Positions 17,139 through 25,438 of a stretch of DNA of 64,000 nt are shown in pieces. The translations under genes were made by a program, and so were the position numbers. Source of the DNA: Curtobacterium sp. SGAir0471 (lineage in GTDB: Bacteria; Actinomycetota; Actinomycetes; Actinomycetales; Microbacteriaceae); NCBI RefSeq assembly GCF_005490985.1, contig NZ_CP027869.1:806001-870000 (forward strand), in the 5' to 3' direction. Below the pieces are notes generated by a model. The model saw only the letters and a list, made by a program, of their open reading frames with translations. It did no database searches and had not been told where the DNA came from. The stretch's first letter is position 1. Each line of letters opens with the position of its first letter.

Positions 17139-18200
17139 ATGAGCACCACCGAGAACCTCCGCGTCGCCGTCGTCGGTGCCGGCGCGATGGGCAGCGACCA
17201 CGTCCGTCGCATCACGTCCACGATCGCCGGCGCCGACGTCGTCGCCGTCGTCGACCCCGACACCGCCCGCGCGACGGCCGCTGCCGAGAAGGCCCCGGGA
17301 GCAATCACCGCCGCGTCGTTCGAGGACGCCCTCGACGCCACCGCGATCGACGCCGTGATCGTCGCGACCCCCGGCTTCCTGCACGAGCCGGTCCTCGTGC
17401 CGGCGATCGAGCGCGGGCTCGCCGTCCTGTGCGAGAAGCCCCTCACGACGAGCGCCGAGGACTCCCTGCGCATCGTCGAGCTCGAGCAGGCCAGGTCCGA
17501 GCGGCCGCGCATCCAGGTCGGCTTCATGCGCCGGTTCGACAAGGGCTACCAGGAGCTGCGTGCGCTCCGCGAGTCCGGCGCGAACGGGGCGCTCCTCGCC
17601 CTGCACCACGCGCACCGCAACCCGACGACGCCACCGAACTTCAGCGAGTCGATGCTCATCCACGACTCGGTGATCCACGAGATCGACATCATCCCGTTCC
17701 TGACCGGCGAGCCGATCGTCGCGGTCGAGGTGAAGAAGCCGCGCCGGAACTCGCTCGCGCCGGCCGACCTGCCCGAGCCGCAGTTCGTGCTGTTCACGAC
17801 CGAGTCGGGGACGATGGCGATCGTCGAGATCAACGTCAACGCGCAGTTCGGGTACCAGGTGACCACCGACGCGGTGTTCGAGTCGGGCGTCGCCTACATC
17901 GGGCGCGAGACCACGATGAACGTCGTGTCCGCCGGTGTCTCCGGTCAGGGTGTCACGCCGTCGTTCGTCGAGCGCTTCGGTGCCGCCTACGACGAGGAGG
18001 TCCAGCGCTGGGTCGACGCCGCCCGCACCGGTGGCATCGACGGGCCGAGCGCCTGGGACGGCTACACCGCGTCGGTCGTCGCCGAGGTCGCCGTGCGCGC
18101 GCAGCAGTCCGGCGCCCTCGAGCAGGTGACCTACGCCACGGCGAAGCCCGCGTTCTACGAGACGACGACGGAAGCCGCGACCGCGCTCGCCGGGGCCTGA
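17139..18200 (+). CDS. iolG: Inositol 2-dehydrogenase
   Basis: NAD-dependent oxidation of myo-inositol to scyllo-inosose, the first catabolic step. A 353-residue Gfo/Idh/MocA protein: Rossmann motif VAVVGAGAMGSDHVRR at the N-terminus, the EKPLTTSAED substrate/cofactor motif (Lys near 98), and IHDSVIHEIDIIPFLTGEP with the catalytic Asp-His pair typical of IolG. Ribosome-binding site AGGAG. It is the first of two Idh-type genes in the operon; this one has the better IolG signature. Confidence 0.93.
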   Translation: MSTTENLRVAVVGAGAMGSDHVRRITSTIAGADVVAVVDPDTARATAAAEKAPGAITAASFEDALDATAIDAVIVATPGFLHEPVLVPAIERGLAVLCEKPLTTSAEDSLRIVELEQARSERPRIQVGFMRRFDKGYQELRALRESGANGALLALHHAHRNPTTPPNFSESMLIHDSVIHEIDIIPFLTGEPIVAVEVKKPRRNSLAPADLPEPQFVLFTTESGTMAIVEINVNAQFGYQVTTDAVFESGVAYIGRETTMNVVSAGVSGQGVTPSFVERFGAAYDEEVQRWVDAARTGGIDGPSAWDGYTASVVAEVAVRAQQSGALEQVTYATAKPAFYETTTEAATALAGA

Positions 18201-18203
18201 CGC

Positions 18204-19073
18204 ATGCCGAAGATCGCCCTCGACCCGACCCCGTTCCACCACGACCTGTCGCTGCTCGAGTTCCCGCGGAAGGTCGCCGAGCTCGGGTACGACCATCTGC
18301 AGCTCACGCCGCACAGGGACTTCATCCCCTTCTACCGACACCCGAAGGCCGACGACGACCTCGTGGACGCCTTCGCCGCCGCGTGCCGAGACGCCGGTGT
18401 CGGCATCGCCAGCGTGCTGCCGGTCCTGCGGTGGTCCGGCCCCGACCGCGACGCCCGCGAAGCCGCGGTGACGAAGTGGAAGCGCGTCATCGAGATCACG
18501 AAGCGACTCGGCGTCGACACCATCAACACCGAGTTCTCCGGCCGTCCCGAACGGGCGGAGGAGTCCGAGGACGCCTTCTACCGGTCGATGGAGGAGCTGC
18601 TGCCGATCATCGAGGCGTCGGGCATCCGGGTGCTCATCGACCCGCACCCCGACGACTTCGTCGAGAACGGGCTCGAGGCGCTCCGCGTCATCCGAGGCCT
18701 CAACTCGAAGCACGTCGGCTTCGTCTACGTCGCCTGCCACACGTTCCACTACGGCGGCAACCTGGACGAGATCATCGACGCCGCCGGTGACTCGCTGCAG
18801 CTGGTCCACGTCGCCGACGCCTACGACCACCGACGGTCGCACGGCCTTCGGTACATCTCCAATCCGCCCGGCAACACGGCGCGCGTGCACCAGCACCTGC
18901 CGGTCGGCCAGGCCGACGTCGACTTCGACGCCTTCTGGGCGGCACTCGACCGCGTGGGCTTCACGGCACGCGAGGACACCGTCGCGGTCTCCAGCGTCTT
19001 CGCCGAGGACGAGAACGCCGACGAGGTGTCCCGCTTCCAGCTCGACGCCATCAGGAAGGGACTCACCCGATGA
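18204..19073 (+). CDS. iolH: IolH-type sugar phosphate isomerase/epimerase
   Basis: A 289-residue TIM barrel of the xylose-isomerase-like superfamily, close to IolH proteins of actinobacterial inositol operons, whose exact reaction is unsettled. Metal-ligand stretches are visible: TINTEFSGRPERAEESED near 110, IDPHPDDFVENGLE near 145, VACHTFHYGG near 175, and HVADAYDHRRSHG near 205. It begins 4 bases after the iolG stop and overlaps the transaldolase by ATGA. Confidence 0.85.
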   Translation: MPKIALDPTPFHHDLSLLEFPRKVAELGYDHLQLTPHRDFIPFYRHPKADDDLVDAFAAACRDAGVGIASVLPVLRWSGPDRDAREAAVTKWKRVIEITKRLGVDTINTEFSGRPERAEESEDAFYRSMEELLPIIEASGIRVLIDPHPDDFVENGLEALRVIRGLNSKHVGFVYVACHTFHYGGNLDEIIDAAGDSLQLVHVADAYDHRRSHGLRYISNPPGNTARVHQHLPVGQADVDFDAFWAALDRVGFTAREDTVAVSSVFAEDENADEVSRFQLDAIRKGLTR

Positions 19074-20182
19074 CCACGACTCTCCAGACGCCGACCTCGA
19101 CCGGCGCCGACACCCGCCCCGTCACCCTGCGGGCAGCGGAGCAGACGCCCACCGCGCTCTGGAACGACTCCGCCGACCCTCGGGAGCTGTCGACCGCGAT
19201 CCACGAGTACGGCGCCGTCGGGGCGACCTGCAACCCGGTGATCGCCTACACGTGCATCCAGCAGGACCCGGAGACCTGGATCCCGCGCATCCGCGAGATC
19301 GCCGCCGAGCACCCGACCGCGGGGGAGTCCTGGATCGGCTGGAAGGCGGTCGAGGAGCTCTCCGTCGCCGCAGCCGCACAGCTGCTGCCGGCCTTCGGGG
19401 CCTCCGGCGGACGCAACGGCCGACTCTCGATGCAGACCGATCCTCGTCTGCACCGCGACGTCGACGCCCTCGTCGAACAGGCCGTCCGCTTCTCGCAGCT
19501 CGCGCCGAACATCATCGTGAAGATCCCCGCCACGAAGGTCGGCATCGCGGCGATCGAGGAGGCCGCCTTCCGGGGTGTGTCGATCAACGCGACGGTGTCC
19601 TTCACCGTGCCGCAGGTCGTCGCGGTCGGCGAGGCGATCGAGCGGGCACTCGACCGCCGCGCTGCCGAGGGACTGCCGGAGCAGGAGTTCGGGCACGTCG
19701 TCACGCTGATGGCTGGTCGCTTCGACGACTGGCTCAAGACGGTCGTCGAGCGCGACCACGTGATGATCGACCCCGGGTACCTGGAGTGGGCGGGCGTCGC
19801 CGCGGTGAAGCAGGCGTACCGGGTCGTCCGCGAGCGCGGGTTCCGGTCGCGGGTGCTCGTCGCCGCGTTCCGGAACCCGCTGCAGTGGTCGGAGTTCCAG
19901 GGCGGGGACCTCGTCGTCTCGCCACCGTTCCAGTGGTCGAAGGACATCAACGACAACGCGTACCCGTTCCGCCCGGACGCGATCGACGACGAGGTCCCCG
20001 CGCACGTCCTCGACGCCCTCCGCGCGGCCACGCCGGAGTTCGCCCGGGGCTACGACGTCGACGGCATGACGATCGACGAGTTCGACCGCTTCGGCGCGAC
20101 CGTCACCACGCTGCGCCAGTTCCTCGACGCCGACGCGAAGCTCGACGCCCTGGTGCGCGACGTCATCGTCCCGGCAGCATGA
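19070..20182 (+). CDS. Transaldolase-family protein within the iol operon
   Basis: A 370-residue protein with the transaldolase/F6P-aldolase fold signature: GATCNPVIA near residue 52 (the T-C-N-P stretch), RLSMQTDPRLHRD near 120, IIVKIPATKVG near 147, which carries the Schiff-base lysine, and GVSINATVSFT near 168. It is not a standard pentose-phosphate transaldolase by its N-terminus and lies tightly inside the operon (ATGA overlaps at both ends). Such an enzyme could move a dihydroxyacetone unit from unphosphorylated DKG to glyceraldehyde 3-phosphate; this is an inference from chemistry and context. Confidence 0.85.
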   Translation: MTTTLQTPTSTGADTRPVTLRAAEQTPTALWNDSADPRELSTAIHEYGAVGATCNPVIAYTCIQQDPETWIPRIREIAAEHPTAGESWIGWKAVEELSVAAAAQLLPAFGASGGRNGRLSMQTDPRLHRDVDALVEQAVRFSQLAPNIIVKIPATKVGIAAIEEAAFRGVSINATVSFTVPQVVAVGEAIERALDRRAAEGLPEQEFGHVVTLMAGRFDDWLKTVVERDHVMIDPGYLEWAGVAAVKQAYRVVRERGFRSRVLVAAFRNPLQWSEFQGGDLVVSPPFQWSKDINDNAYPFRPDAIDDEVPAHVLDALRAATPEFARGYDVDGMTIDEFDRFGATVTTLRQFLDADAKLDALVRDVIVPAA

Positions 20183-21378
20183 CCGCGGACACCCTCGGCG
20201 TCGGGCTCGTCTCGGTCGGGTGGATGGGGCGGCTGCACTCCCGTGCCTACCGCGCGCTGCCCGACCACTTCCCGGAGCTCGGCGTCCGTCCGCGGCTCGT
20301 CGTCGCCGCCGACCCCGTGCCCGAGGCCCGCGACCAGGCCGTCGGACGCCTGGGGTACGAGCGCGCGGTCGCCGACTTCCACGAGGTCCTCGCCGACCCC
20401 GCGGTCGACGTCGTCTCGATCTGCTCGCCGAACTTCCTGCACCGCGAGATGGCGGTCGCAGCGGCGGAGGCCGGCAAGCCGTTCTGGATCGAGAAGCCGA
20501 TGGGACGGTACGCGAGCGACTCCCGCGCGATCCACGAGGCCGTCGAGCGGGCGGGACTCGTCACGAGCGTCGGCTTCAACTACCGGCACGCCCCGGCGGT
20601 CCAGCGCGCCCGCGAACTCGTCCGGAGCGGTCGCCTCGGGCGCATCACGAACGTCCGCGGGTCGCTCCTCGCCGACTACTCGTCCGACCCGGAGGCCCCG
20701 CTCACCTGGCGGTTCGAGCGGGAGCGGGCGGGCTCGGGCGTCCTCGGTGACCTGCTGTCGCACGGCCTCGACCTCGCCCAGTACCTGGTCGGCCGGATCG
20801 CCAGCGTGACGGCGCTCGCCGAGACGTTCATCGAGAGCCGGCCCAGGCCCGGAGCGGGGATCGTCGACCGGTCGGCAGCGGCGACGGGCGAGCACGGCGC
20901 GGTCGAGAACGAGGACTACGCCGCCCTGCTGTTCCGCTTCGAGGACGGCGCGGTCGGCACCATGGACTCGAGCCGCGTGATGCGCGGCCCGCACGCCGAG
21001 TACACGCTCGAGGTCTACGGCACGCGGGGCTCGGTCCGGTGGGACTTCCAGCGGCTGAACGAGCTGCAGGTCGCGCTCGACGGGCAGGAGGTCGACGGGT
21101 ACGTCACGCACCTCGTCGCGCCGGGCGACGGCCACTTCGCGCGCTTCCAGCCCGGCGCCGGGACCGCGATGGGGTACGACGACCTCAAGACGATCGAGGC
21201 GGCCCAGTTCGTCGCGAGCGTGCTGCGCGGTGAGCAGCTCGCGCCGTCGGTCGCCGACGGGCTGGCGGCCGCGTCCATCGTGGAGGCGGCGGAGGCGTCG
21301 CTCGTCGACGGCGCGTGGCACGACGTGGCGCGCGTGGACGGGCTGGTCACGACCGACCGTCCCGCTCCGACGCTGTAG
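20179..21378 (+). CDS. Second Gfo/Idh/MocA dehydrogenase of the iol operon
   Basis: A 399-residue NAD(P)-dependent oxidoreductase. N-terminal Rossmann segment VGLVSVGWMGRLHSRAY, EKPMGRYASDS with the family lysine near residue 103, GFNYRHAPAVQRA, and a C-terminal domain with SGVLGDLLSHGLDLAQYLVG, which supplies the catalytic Asp/His positions. It is longer than IolG by a loop near residues 220-240. By position it may oxidise another inositol stereoisomer or a related sugar; the substrate cannot be read from sequence. It is the last gene of the ATGA-coupled chain and is followed by a strong hairpin. Confidence 0.88.
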   Translation: MTADTLGVGLVSVGWMGRLHSRAYRALPDHFPELGVRPRLVVAADPVPEARDQAVGRLGYERAVADFHEVLADPAVDVVSICSPNFLHREMAVAAAEAGKPFWIEKPMGRYASDSRAIHEAVERAGLVTSVGFNYRHAPAVQRARELVRSGRLGRITNVRGSLLADYSSDPEAPLTWRFERERAGSGVLGDLLSHGLDLAQYLVGRIASVTALAETFIESRPRPGAGIVDRSAAATGEHGAVENEDYAALLFRFEDGAVGTMDSSRVMRGPHAEYTLEVYGTRGSVRWDFQRLNELQVALDGQEVDGYVTHLVAPGDGHFARFQPGAGTAMGYDDLKTIEAAQFVASVLRGEQLAPSVADGLAAASIVEAAEASLVDGAWHDVARVDGLVTTDRPAPTL

Positions 21379-21391
21379 ACGCGCCGAACGT

Positions 21392-21435
21392 CGGACGGGA
21401 GGCGCGGTGCACGCTGGCACCGCGCCTCCCGTCCG
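21392..21435. terminator. Hairpin at the end of the iol operon
   Basis: Perfect 19-bp arms (21392-21410 and 21417-21435), 6-base loop, 14 bases after the last iol gene. A member of the GGAGGC/GCCTCC hairpin family seen at several gene ends in this window. Confidence 0.8.
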
Positions 21436-21485
21436 CGACGGCGCACCACCACACCCCCACCTCACCACCCCACACAGGAGGCACC

Positions 21486-21893
21486 ATGCCGCTCGTCCGC
21501 ATCGATCTCGTCACCGGCCGCACCCCGGAGCAGGTGCGCGCCGTCGCCGACGCGATCCACACCGCCATCGTCGACGAGTACGGCATCCCCGAGCGCGACC
21601 GGTTCCAGGTGATCACCGAGCACCCGGCGCAGCAGATCATCGCCGAGGACGCCGGCCTCGGCTTCGAGCGCACCGACGGCGTCGTGATGATCCAGGTCTT
21701 CACCCAGGGCGGGCGCAGCGACGAGGCGAAGCAGAGCCTCTACCGGGCGGTCCACGACCGGCTCGCCGAGGTCGGTGTCGCGAGCGAGGACGTCTTCATC
21801 GGCTACGTCGAGAACGGCCCGCAGGACTGGTCGTTCGGCTTCGGCCGCGCCCAGTACGTCACCGGCGAGCTCGGCGTGCCGTCTGCGAGCTGA
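21486..21893 (+). CDS. Tautomerase-family protein
   Basis: A 135-residue protein of the 4-oxalocrotonate tautomerase/MIF superfamily (two fused beta-alpha-beta units). The initiating Met is followed by Pro (MPLVRIDLVTGRT), which becomes the catalytic N-terminal proline after Met removal. It retains a later MIQVFTQGGRS strand-turn. The start has a strong AGGAGG site at 7 bases. It lies behind the iol terminator hairpin, so it may be read through from the operon or have an unseen promoter. Substrate unknown. Confidence 0.85.
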   Translation: MPLVRIDLVTGRTPEQVRAVADAIHTAIVDEYGIPERDRFQVITEHPAQQIIAEDAGLGFERTDGVVMIQVFTQGGRSDEAKQSLYRAVHDRLAEVGVASEDVFIGYVENGPQDWSFGFGRAQYVTGELGVPSAS

Positions 21894-21908
21894 GGCGGCT
21901 CCGCCGGT

Positions 21909-22667
21909 CTACTTGTCGACGAGGGTGACCTCGAACGAGTAGCGGTCCGGGCGGTAGCAGTGCACGCCGTACTCCACCGCCCGGCCCGACGCGTCGTACG
22001 CGGTGCGGCTCATCGTCAGCACCGGGTCACCGTCCTCGATCTCGAGCAGCGAGGCCTCGTCGTCCGTGACCGCTCGCGCCCCGATCCGCTGCTTCGCGAC
22101 CCGCATCGTCACGCCACGACCGCGCAGCAGCTGGTAGAGCCCGTGCGCCTGCAGGTCGGCGTCGGTGATGTCGGCGAACTCGGGCGGCAGGAAGTTCTCG
22201 AGGATCGCCATCGGCACGTCCTCGGCGAAGCGGACCCGACGGATGTGCGCGACGGTGGTGCCGGGCGCGAGGCCGAGCGCCTCGGCGACGGCGTCGGTCG
22301 CCGGGACGTCGTCGCGCTGCAGCAGCTTCGTCGCCGGTGCCTGCGCGCCCTGCGCCAGGTCGTCGTACAGGCTCGTCAGCTCGACCTTGCGCGTCACCGG
22401 GCCGTGCACGACCTGCGTGCCGATGCCGCGACGACGGACGAGCAGGCCCTTGTCGACGAGGTCCTGGATCGCTCGACGGATCGTCGGTCGCGAGAGCCCG
22501 AGGCGCTCGCCGAGGGCGATCTCGTTCTCGAGCCGGGCACCGGGCGGCATCGCGCCGGAGCGGATCGCCTCCTCGATGCGCGAGGCGACCTGGAAGTAGA
22601 GGGGCATCGGCCCCGACCGGTCCAGGTCCATGAACAGGTCGGACGGCAGCTGGCCTTCGTTGGTCAT
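21909..22667 (-). CDS. GntR/HutC-family transcriptional regulator
   Basis: A 252-residue repressor-type protein: N-terminal winged helix (about 15-85; PLYFQVASRIEEAIRSG, ENEIALGERLGLSRPTIRRA) and C-terminal UTRA effector domain (about 105-245; RVRFAEDVPMAILENFLP and the terminal YRPDRYSFEVTL). The UTRA domain binds small molecules, often sugar phosphates. It is convergent with the tautomerase gene at the end of the iol operon and is the likely iol regulator. ATG 22667 has an AAGGA site. A candidate operator overlaps its own -10, suggesting autoregulation. Confidence 0.93.
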   Translation of the reverse strand: MTNEGQLPSDLFMDLDRSGPMPLYFQVASRIEEAIRSGAMPPGARLENEIALGERLGLSRPTIRRAIQDLVDKGLLVRRRGIGTQVVHGPVTRKVELTSLYDDLAQGAQAPATKLLQRDDVPATDAVAEALGLAPGTTVAHIRRVRFAEDVPMAILENFLPPEFADITDADLQAHGLYQLLRGRGVTMRVAKQRIGARAVTDDEASLLEIEDGDPVLTMSRTAYDASGRAVEYGVHCYRPDRYSFEVTLVDK

Positions 22668-22715
22668 CGCGGTCCTTCGGGGGAGACGGCACCGACGGCG
22701 GTGCCCGAGCGGCAA

Positions 22716-22725
22716 TGTCGTGACA
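22716..22725. promoter_or_regulatory. Candidate operator in front of gntR
   Basis: TGTCGTGACA, a near-palindrome typical in shape of GntR-family sites, 49 bases upstream of the gntR start. It matches the site at the iol promoter (TGTCATTACA on the minus strand) at 8 of 10 positions. Confidence 0.5.
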
Positions 22726-22728
22726 ATA
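22723..22728 (-). promoter_or_regulatory. Candidate -10 of gntR
   Basis: TATTGT on the minus strand, overlapping the candidate operator by three bases. It leaves a leader of about 50 bases. No clear -35. Confidence 0.4.
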
Positions 22729-22767
22729 CCACCGGGGTCCCCGCGCCCCCGGGCGCGGCCCGCCCCG

Positions 22768-23436
22768 TCAGTCGGCGAAGATCATCGGGCGGTTCGACAG
22801 CCGCGGCTGGGCTGCCGCACGGGGCTGCTCCGGCCGCGGACGCACCGGCGCGATGTGCACGCGGGTCGCCGCACCGAGCGCCTCGACCGTGTCGCACCCG
22901 TGCTGCCCCGCTGCGTGCACGACGATCGCAGCGCAGGCCTCGGCGTCGGCGGCGGCGTCGTGGTGCTGGAACCCCTCGTACCCGGCCGCTCGCGCAGCCA
23001 TCGGCAGGCGGTACGAGTCGAGCGTGTACGTCTTCCGCGCCACCTGGAGCGAGCACAGCGAGTGGTGTTCGGCGAGTTCGGTACCGGTCGCCGAGCACCC
23101 GCCCGCGATCACACCCATGTCGAACCGGGCGTTGTGAGCGACGAGGACGTCCCCCTCGGCGAACGCCACGATGTCGCGGTACTGCTCGGCCCAGCCCTTG
23201 GCCCCGACGACGTCCGACGCGACGATGCCGTGGATGCGCGTGTTCCACTCGAGGAAGGCGTCGTGCCCGACCGGTGGCTGGATGAACCAGGAGGCCCGCT
23301 CGACCACGCGGCCACCGCGGACCTTGACGAGTCCGACGGAGCAGGCGCTCGCGGGGGAGCTGTTCGCGGTCTCGAAGTCGATCGCGGTGAAGTTCAACGG
23401 CACGCCCTCGATGCTCGCACGGGGTTCCGACATCAC
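22768..23436 (-). CDS. DnaQ-type 3'-5' exonuclease
   Basis: A 222-residue DEDDh exonuclease. Exo I is FTAIDFETANSS (Asp, Glu near residue 20), Exo II is VLVAHNARFDMGV near 98, and Exo III is HHDAAADAEACA near 158 with the H-x4-D pattern. The C-terminal 45 residues are Pro/Arg-rich and end in SNRPMIFAD. Similar proteins act as stand-alone proofreading or repair exonucleases; the exact substrate is unknown. Start is GTG 23436 or ATG 23433; neither has a clear ribosome-binding site. Confidence 0.88.
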   Translation of the reverse strand: MMSEPRASIEGVPLNFTAIDFETANSSPASACSVGLVKVRGGRVVERASWFIQPPVGHDAFLEWNTRIHGIVASDVVGAKGWAEQYRDIVAFAEGDVLVAHNARFDMGVIAGGCSATGTELAEHHSLCSLQVARKTYTLDSYRLPMAARAAGYEGFQHHDAAADAEACAAIVVHAAGQHGCDTVEALGAATRVHIAPVRPRPEQPRAAAQPRLSNRPMIFAD

Positions 23437-23470
23437 CCGTGCGCGGCCCCGGCGTTGCGGCCCGGCACGG

Positions 23471-23476
23471 TAGCGT
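23471..23476 (+). promoter_or_regulatory. Leaderless -10 element of the hydrolase gene
   Basis: TAGCGT ending 7 bases before the GTG at 23484. No Shine-Dalgarno between. Confidence 0.5.
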
Positions 23477-23483
23477 CCGAGGC

Positions 23484-24023
23484 GTGCCAGCTCCGACCTC
23501 CCAGCCGCTCGTCCTCGTCCTGCCCGGCTCCGGGTACGGCCAGCAAGCGCCGTTGCTCTGGTGGACGCGCGCGATCGCCGAGCAGCATGACATCGAGGTC
23601 GTCGCGCCCGCGTGGACGGTCGACTCCGCGGCGAAGGCGGACCCCGTGGCCTTCGTCGAGCGGCAGGTCACACGCGCACTCGACGGTCGCCGCCCCGACC
23701 TCGTCGTCGCGAAGTCGTTCGGGTGCTTCGCCCTGCCCTGGGCGGTCCGGCGCGGTGTCGACGGTGTGTGGCTCACGCCCGTCCTGACAGATCCCGCGGT
23801 GGCCGCCGCACTCGCCGCGGCCGGTGCGGAGTCGATCGCGGTCGGCGGGTCCGCCGACCCGATGTGGCTGCCGTCCGCGGTCGGGACGACCTGCGCCGGG
23901 CTGCACACCGTCGACGGAGCCGACCACGCGCTCGAGGTGCGTGGCGACTGGCGGCGTTCCCAGCGCCTCCAGTCCGACGTCCTGGGGCTGGTCGAGGAGC
24001 GCATCGCGACGCTGGTGCGGTGA
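23484..24023 (+). CDS. Small alpha/beta-hydrolase-fold protein
   Basis: A 179-residue protein with the hydrolase-fold order: LVLVLPGSGYGQQAP (oxyanion-hole strand), LVVAKSFGCFALPWA, where the nucleophile elbow reads K-S-F-G (Ser near residue 77), GSADPMW (acid, near 130) and GADHALEV (His near 152). This Ser-Asp-His order fits a short esterase/lipase-like enzyme. GTG 23484 is chosen from TAGCGT 7 bases upstream. It is divergent from the exonuclease gene. Substrate unknown. Confidence 0.8.
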   Translation: MPAPTSQPLVLVLPGSGYGQQAPLLWWTRAIAEQHDIEVVAPAWTVDSAAKADPVAFVERQVTRALDGRRPDLVVAKSFGCFALPWAVRRGVDGVWLTPVLTDPAVAAALAAAGAESIAVGGSADPMWLPSAVGTTCAGLHTVDGADHALEVRGDWRRSQRLQSDVLGLVEERIATLVR

Positions 24024-24035
24024 ACCGGTGCGACG

Positions 24036-24041
24036 TACAGT
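24036..24041 (+). promoter_or_regulatory. Leaderless -10 element
   Basis: TACAGT ending 6 bases before the ATG at 24048. Confidence 0.5.
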
Positions 24042-24047
24042 CGGCGC

Positions 24048-24248
24048 ATGGGGAAGTCGGGGGACCTGGACGCGCTGCTGGCGCGCGCTGATCGCGTCGA
24101 CGCGCAGCCGCACACCGTGCGCCGCGGGGTCGGCCTGGGCGTGACGCTGCTCGCGACGGCGGGGCTGGTCGCCTGCATCGTGCTCGGGATCGCGCAGGGC
24201 CTGCTGCTCACGGTCGTGCGCTTCGTGTACGGCATCTGGCCGCAGTGA
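24048..24248 (+). CDS. Small single-span membrane protein
   Basis: A 66-residue protein: charged N-terminal 25 residues (MGKSGDLDALLARADRVDAQ) followed by one long hydrophobic segment (about 29-60; GVTLLATAGLVACIVLGIAQ) and a short aromatic end. No family recognised. ATG 24048 lies 6 bases after TACAGT, which supports expression as a leaderless mRNA. Confidence 0.65.
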   Translation: MGKSGDLDALLARADRVDAQPHTVRRGVGLGVTLLATAGLVACIVLGIAQGLLLTVVRFVYGIWPQ

Positions 24249-24295
24249 CCGCACCGGCCTGGAGGCTCGGGTCGGCTCCGGCGGGCCGCCGCCGG

Positions 24296-24301
24296 TAGGC
24301 T
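24296..24301 (+). promoter_or_regulatory. Leaderless -10 element of ychF
   Basis: TAGGCT ending 8 bases before the GTG at 24310; the same hexamer as at glpX. Confidence 0.5.
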
Positions 24302-24309
24302 GTCCTCCC

Positions 24310-25383
24310 GTGGCTCTCACCATCGGAATCGTCGGTCTCCCGAACGTCGGCAAGTCGACCCTGTTCAACGCCCTGACCAAGAACCAGGTCCTCGCCGCGA
24401 ACTACCCGTTCGCGACGATCGAACCGAACGTCGGCGTGGTGAACCTGCCCGACCCGCGGCTCGACCAGCTCGCGACGCTCTTCAGCTCCGAGAAGACCGT
24501 CCCCGCGCCGGTGTCGTTCGTCGACATCGCCGGCATCGTCAAGGGTGCGAGCGAGGGCGAGGGCCTCGGCAACAAGTTCCTCGCGAACATCCGCGAGGCC
24601 GACGCGATCGCGCAGGTCGTCCGCGGCTTCGCCGACGACGACGTCGTGCACGTGGCGAACAAGGTCTCGCCGAAGGACGACCTCGAGGTCATCAACACCG
24701 AGCTGATCCTGGCCGACCTCGAGACCATCGAGAAGGCCCTGCCGCGGTACGAGAAGACCGTGAAGCTCAAGCAGGCCGAGCCGATCGTCCTCGAGACCGC
24801 GAAGGAGGCGAAGGCCGCACTCGAGCAGGGCACCCTGCTGTCCGCGACCTCGATCGACCTGTCGCCGATCGCCGAGCTCGGGCTGCTCAGCGCCAAGCCG
24901 TTCATCTTCGTCTTCAACGTCGACGAGTCGATCCTGACCGACGAGTCGCGGAAGGCCGAGCTCGCCGCCCTGGTCGCTCCTGCGCAGGCCGTGTTCCTCG
25001 ACGCGAAGATCGAGTCCGAGCTCATCGACCTCGACCCCGAGGACGCCGCCGAGCTCCTCGAGTCGACCGGGCAGACGGAGTCGGGCCTCGACCAGCTCGC
25101 CCGCATCGGCTTCGACACCCTCGGGCTGCAGACCTACCTGACCGCCGGGCCGAAGGAAGCGCGGGCGTGGACGATCGGCAAGGGCTGGAAGGCTCCCCAG
25201 GCTGCCGGCGTCATCCACACCGACTTCGAGAAGGGCTTCATCAAGGCCGAGGTCATCTCGTTCGAGGACCTCATGGAGGCCGGCTCCATCGCCGAGGCAC
25301 GTGCGCACGGCAAGGCCCGGATCGAGGGCAAGGACTACGTCATGCAGGACGGCGACGTGGTGGAGTTCCGCTTCAACAACTGA
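24310..25383 (+). CDS. ychF: Redox-regulated ATPase YchF (Obg family)
   Basis: A 357-residue Obg-family P-loop protein that prefers ATP and binds ribosomes. Motifs: G1 GLPNVGKSTLFN at residues 8-19, G3 FVDIAGIVKGASEGEGLGN, the YchF-specific NVDE at the G4 position in FIFVFNVDES near 203, and the C-terminal TGS domain with GVIHTDFEKGFIKAEV and VMQDGDVVEFRFNN. The GTG start fits TAGGCT 8 bases upstream. Followed by a hairpin. Confidence 0.97.
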   Translation: MALTIGIVGLPNVGKSTLFNALTKNQVLAANYPFATIEPNVGVVNLPDPRLDQLATLFSSEKTVPAPVSFVDIAGIVKGASEGEGLGNKFLANIREADAIAQVVRGFADDDVVHVANKVSPKDDLEVINTELILADLETIEKALPRYEKTVKLKQAEPIVLETAKEAKAALEQGTLLSATSIDLSPIAELGLLSAKPFIFVFNVDESILTDESRKAELAALVAPAQAVFLDAKIESELIDLDPEDAAELLESTGQTESGLDQLARIGFDTLGLQTYLTAGPKEARAWTIGKGWKAPQAAGVIHTDFEKGFIKAEVISFEDLMEAGSIAEARAHGKARIEGKDYVMQDGDVVEFRFNN

Positions 25384-25397
25384 CTGCCGTTGCCCGG

Positions 25398-25430
25398 AGC
25401 GCCCGTGCAGCCGTCGGCTGCGCGGGCGCT
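25398..25430. terminator. Hairpin between ychF and the TetR gene
   Basis: 15-bp arms (25398-25412, 25416-25430) with one G-T pair and a 3-base loop, just after ychF. It serves the convergent TetR-type gene too. Confidence 0.75.
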
Positions 25431-25438
25431 GCCGTCTG

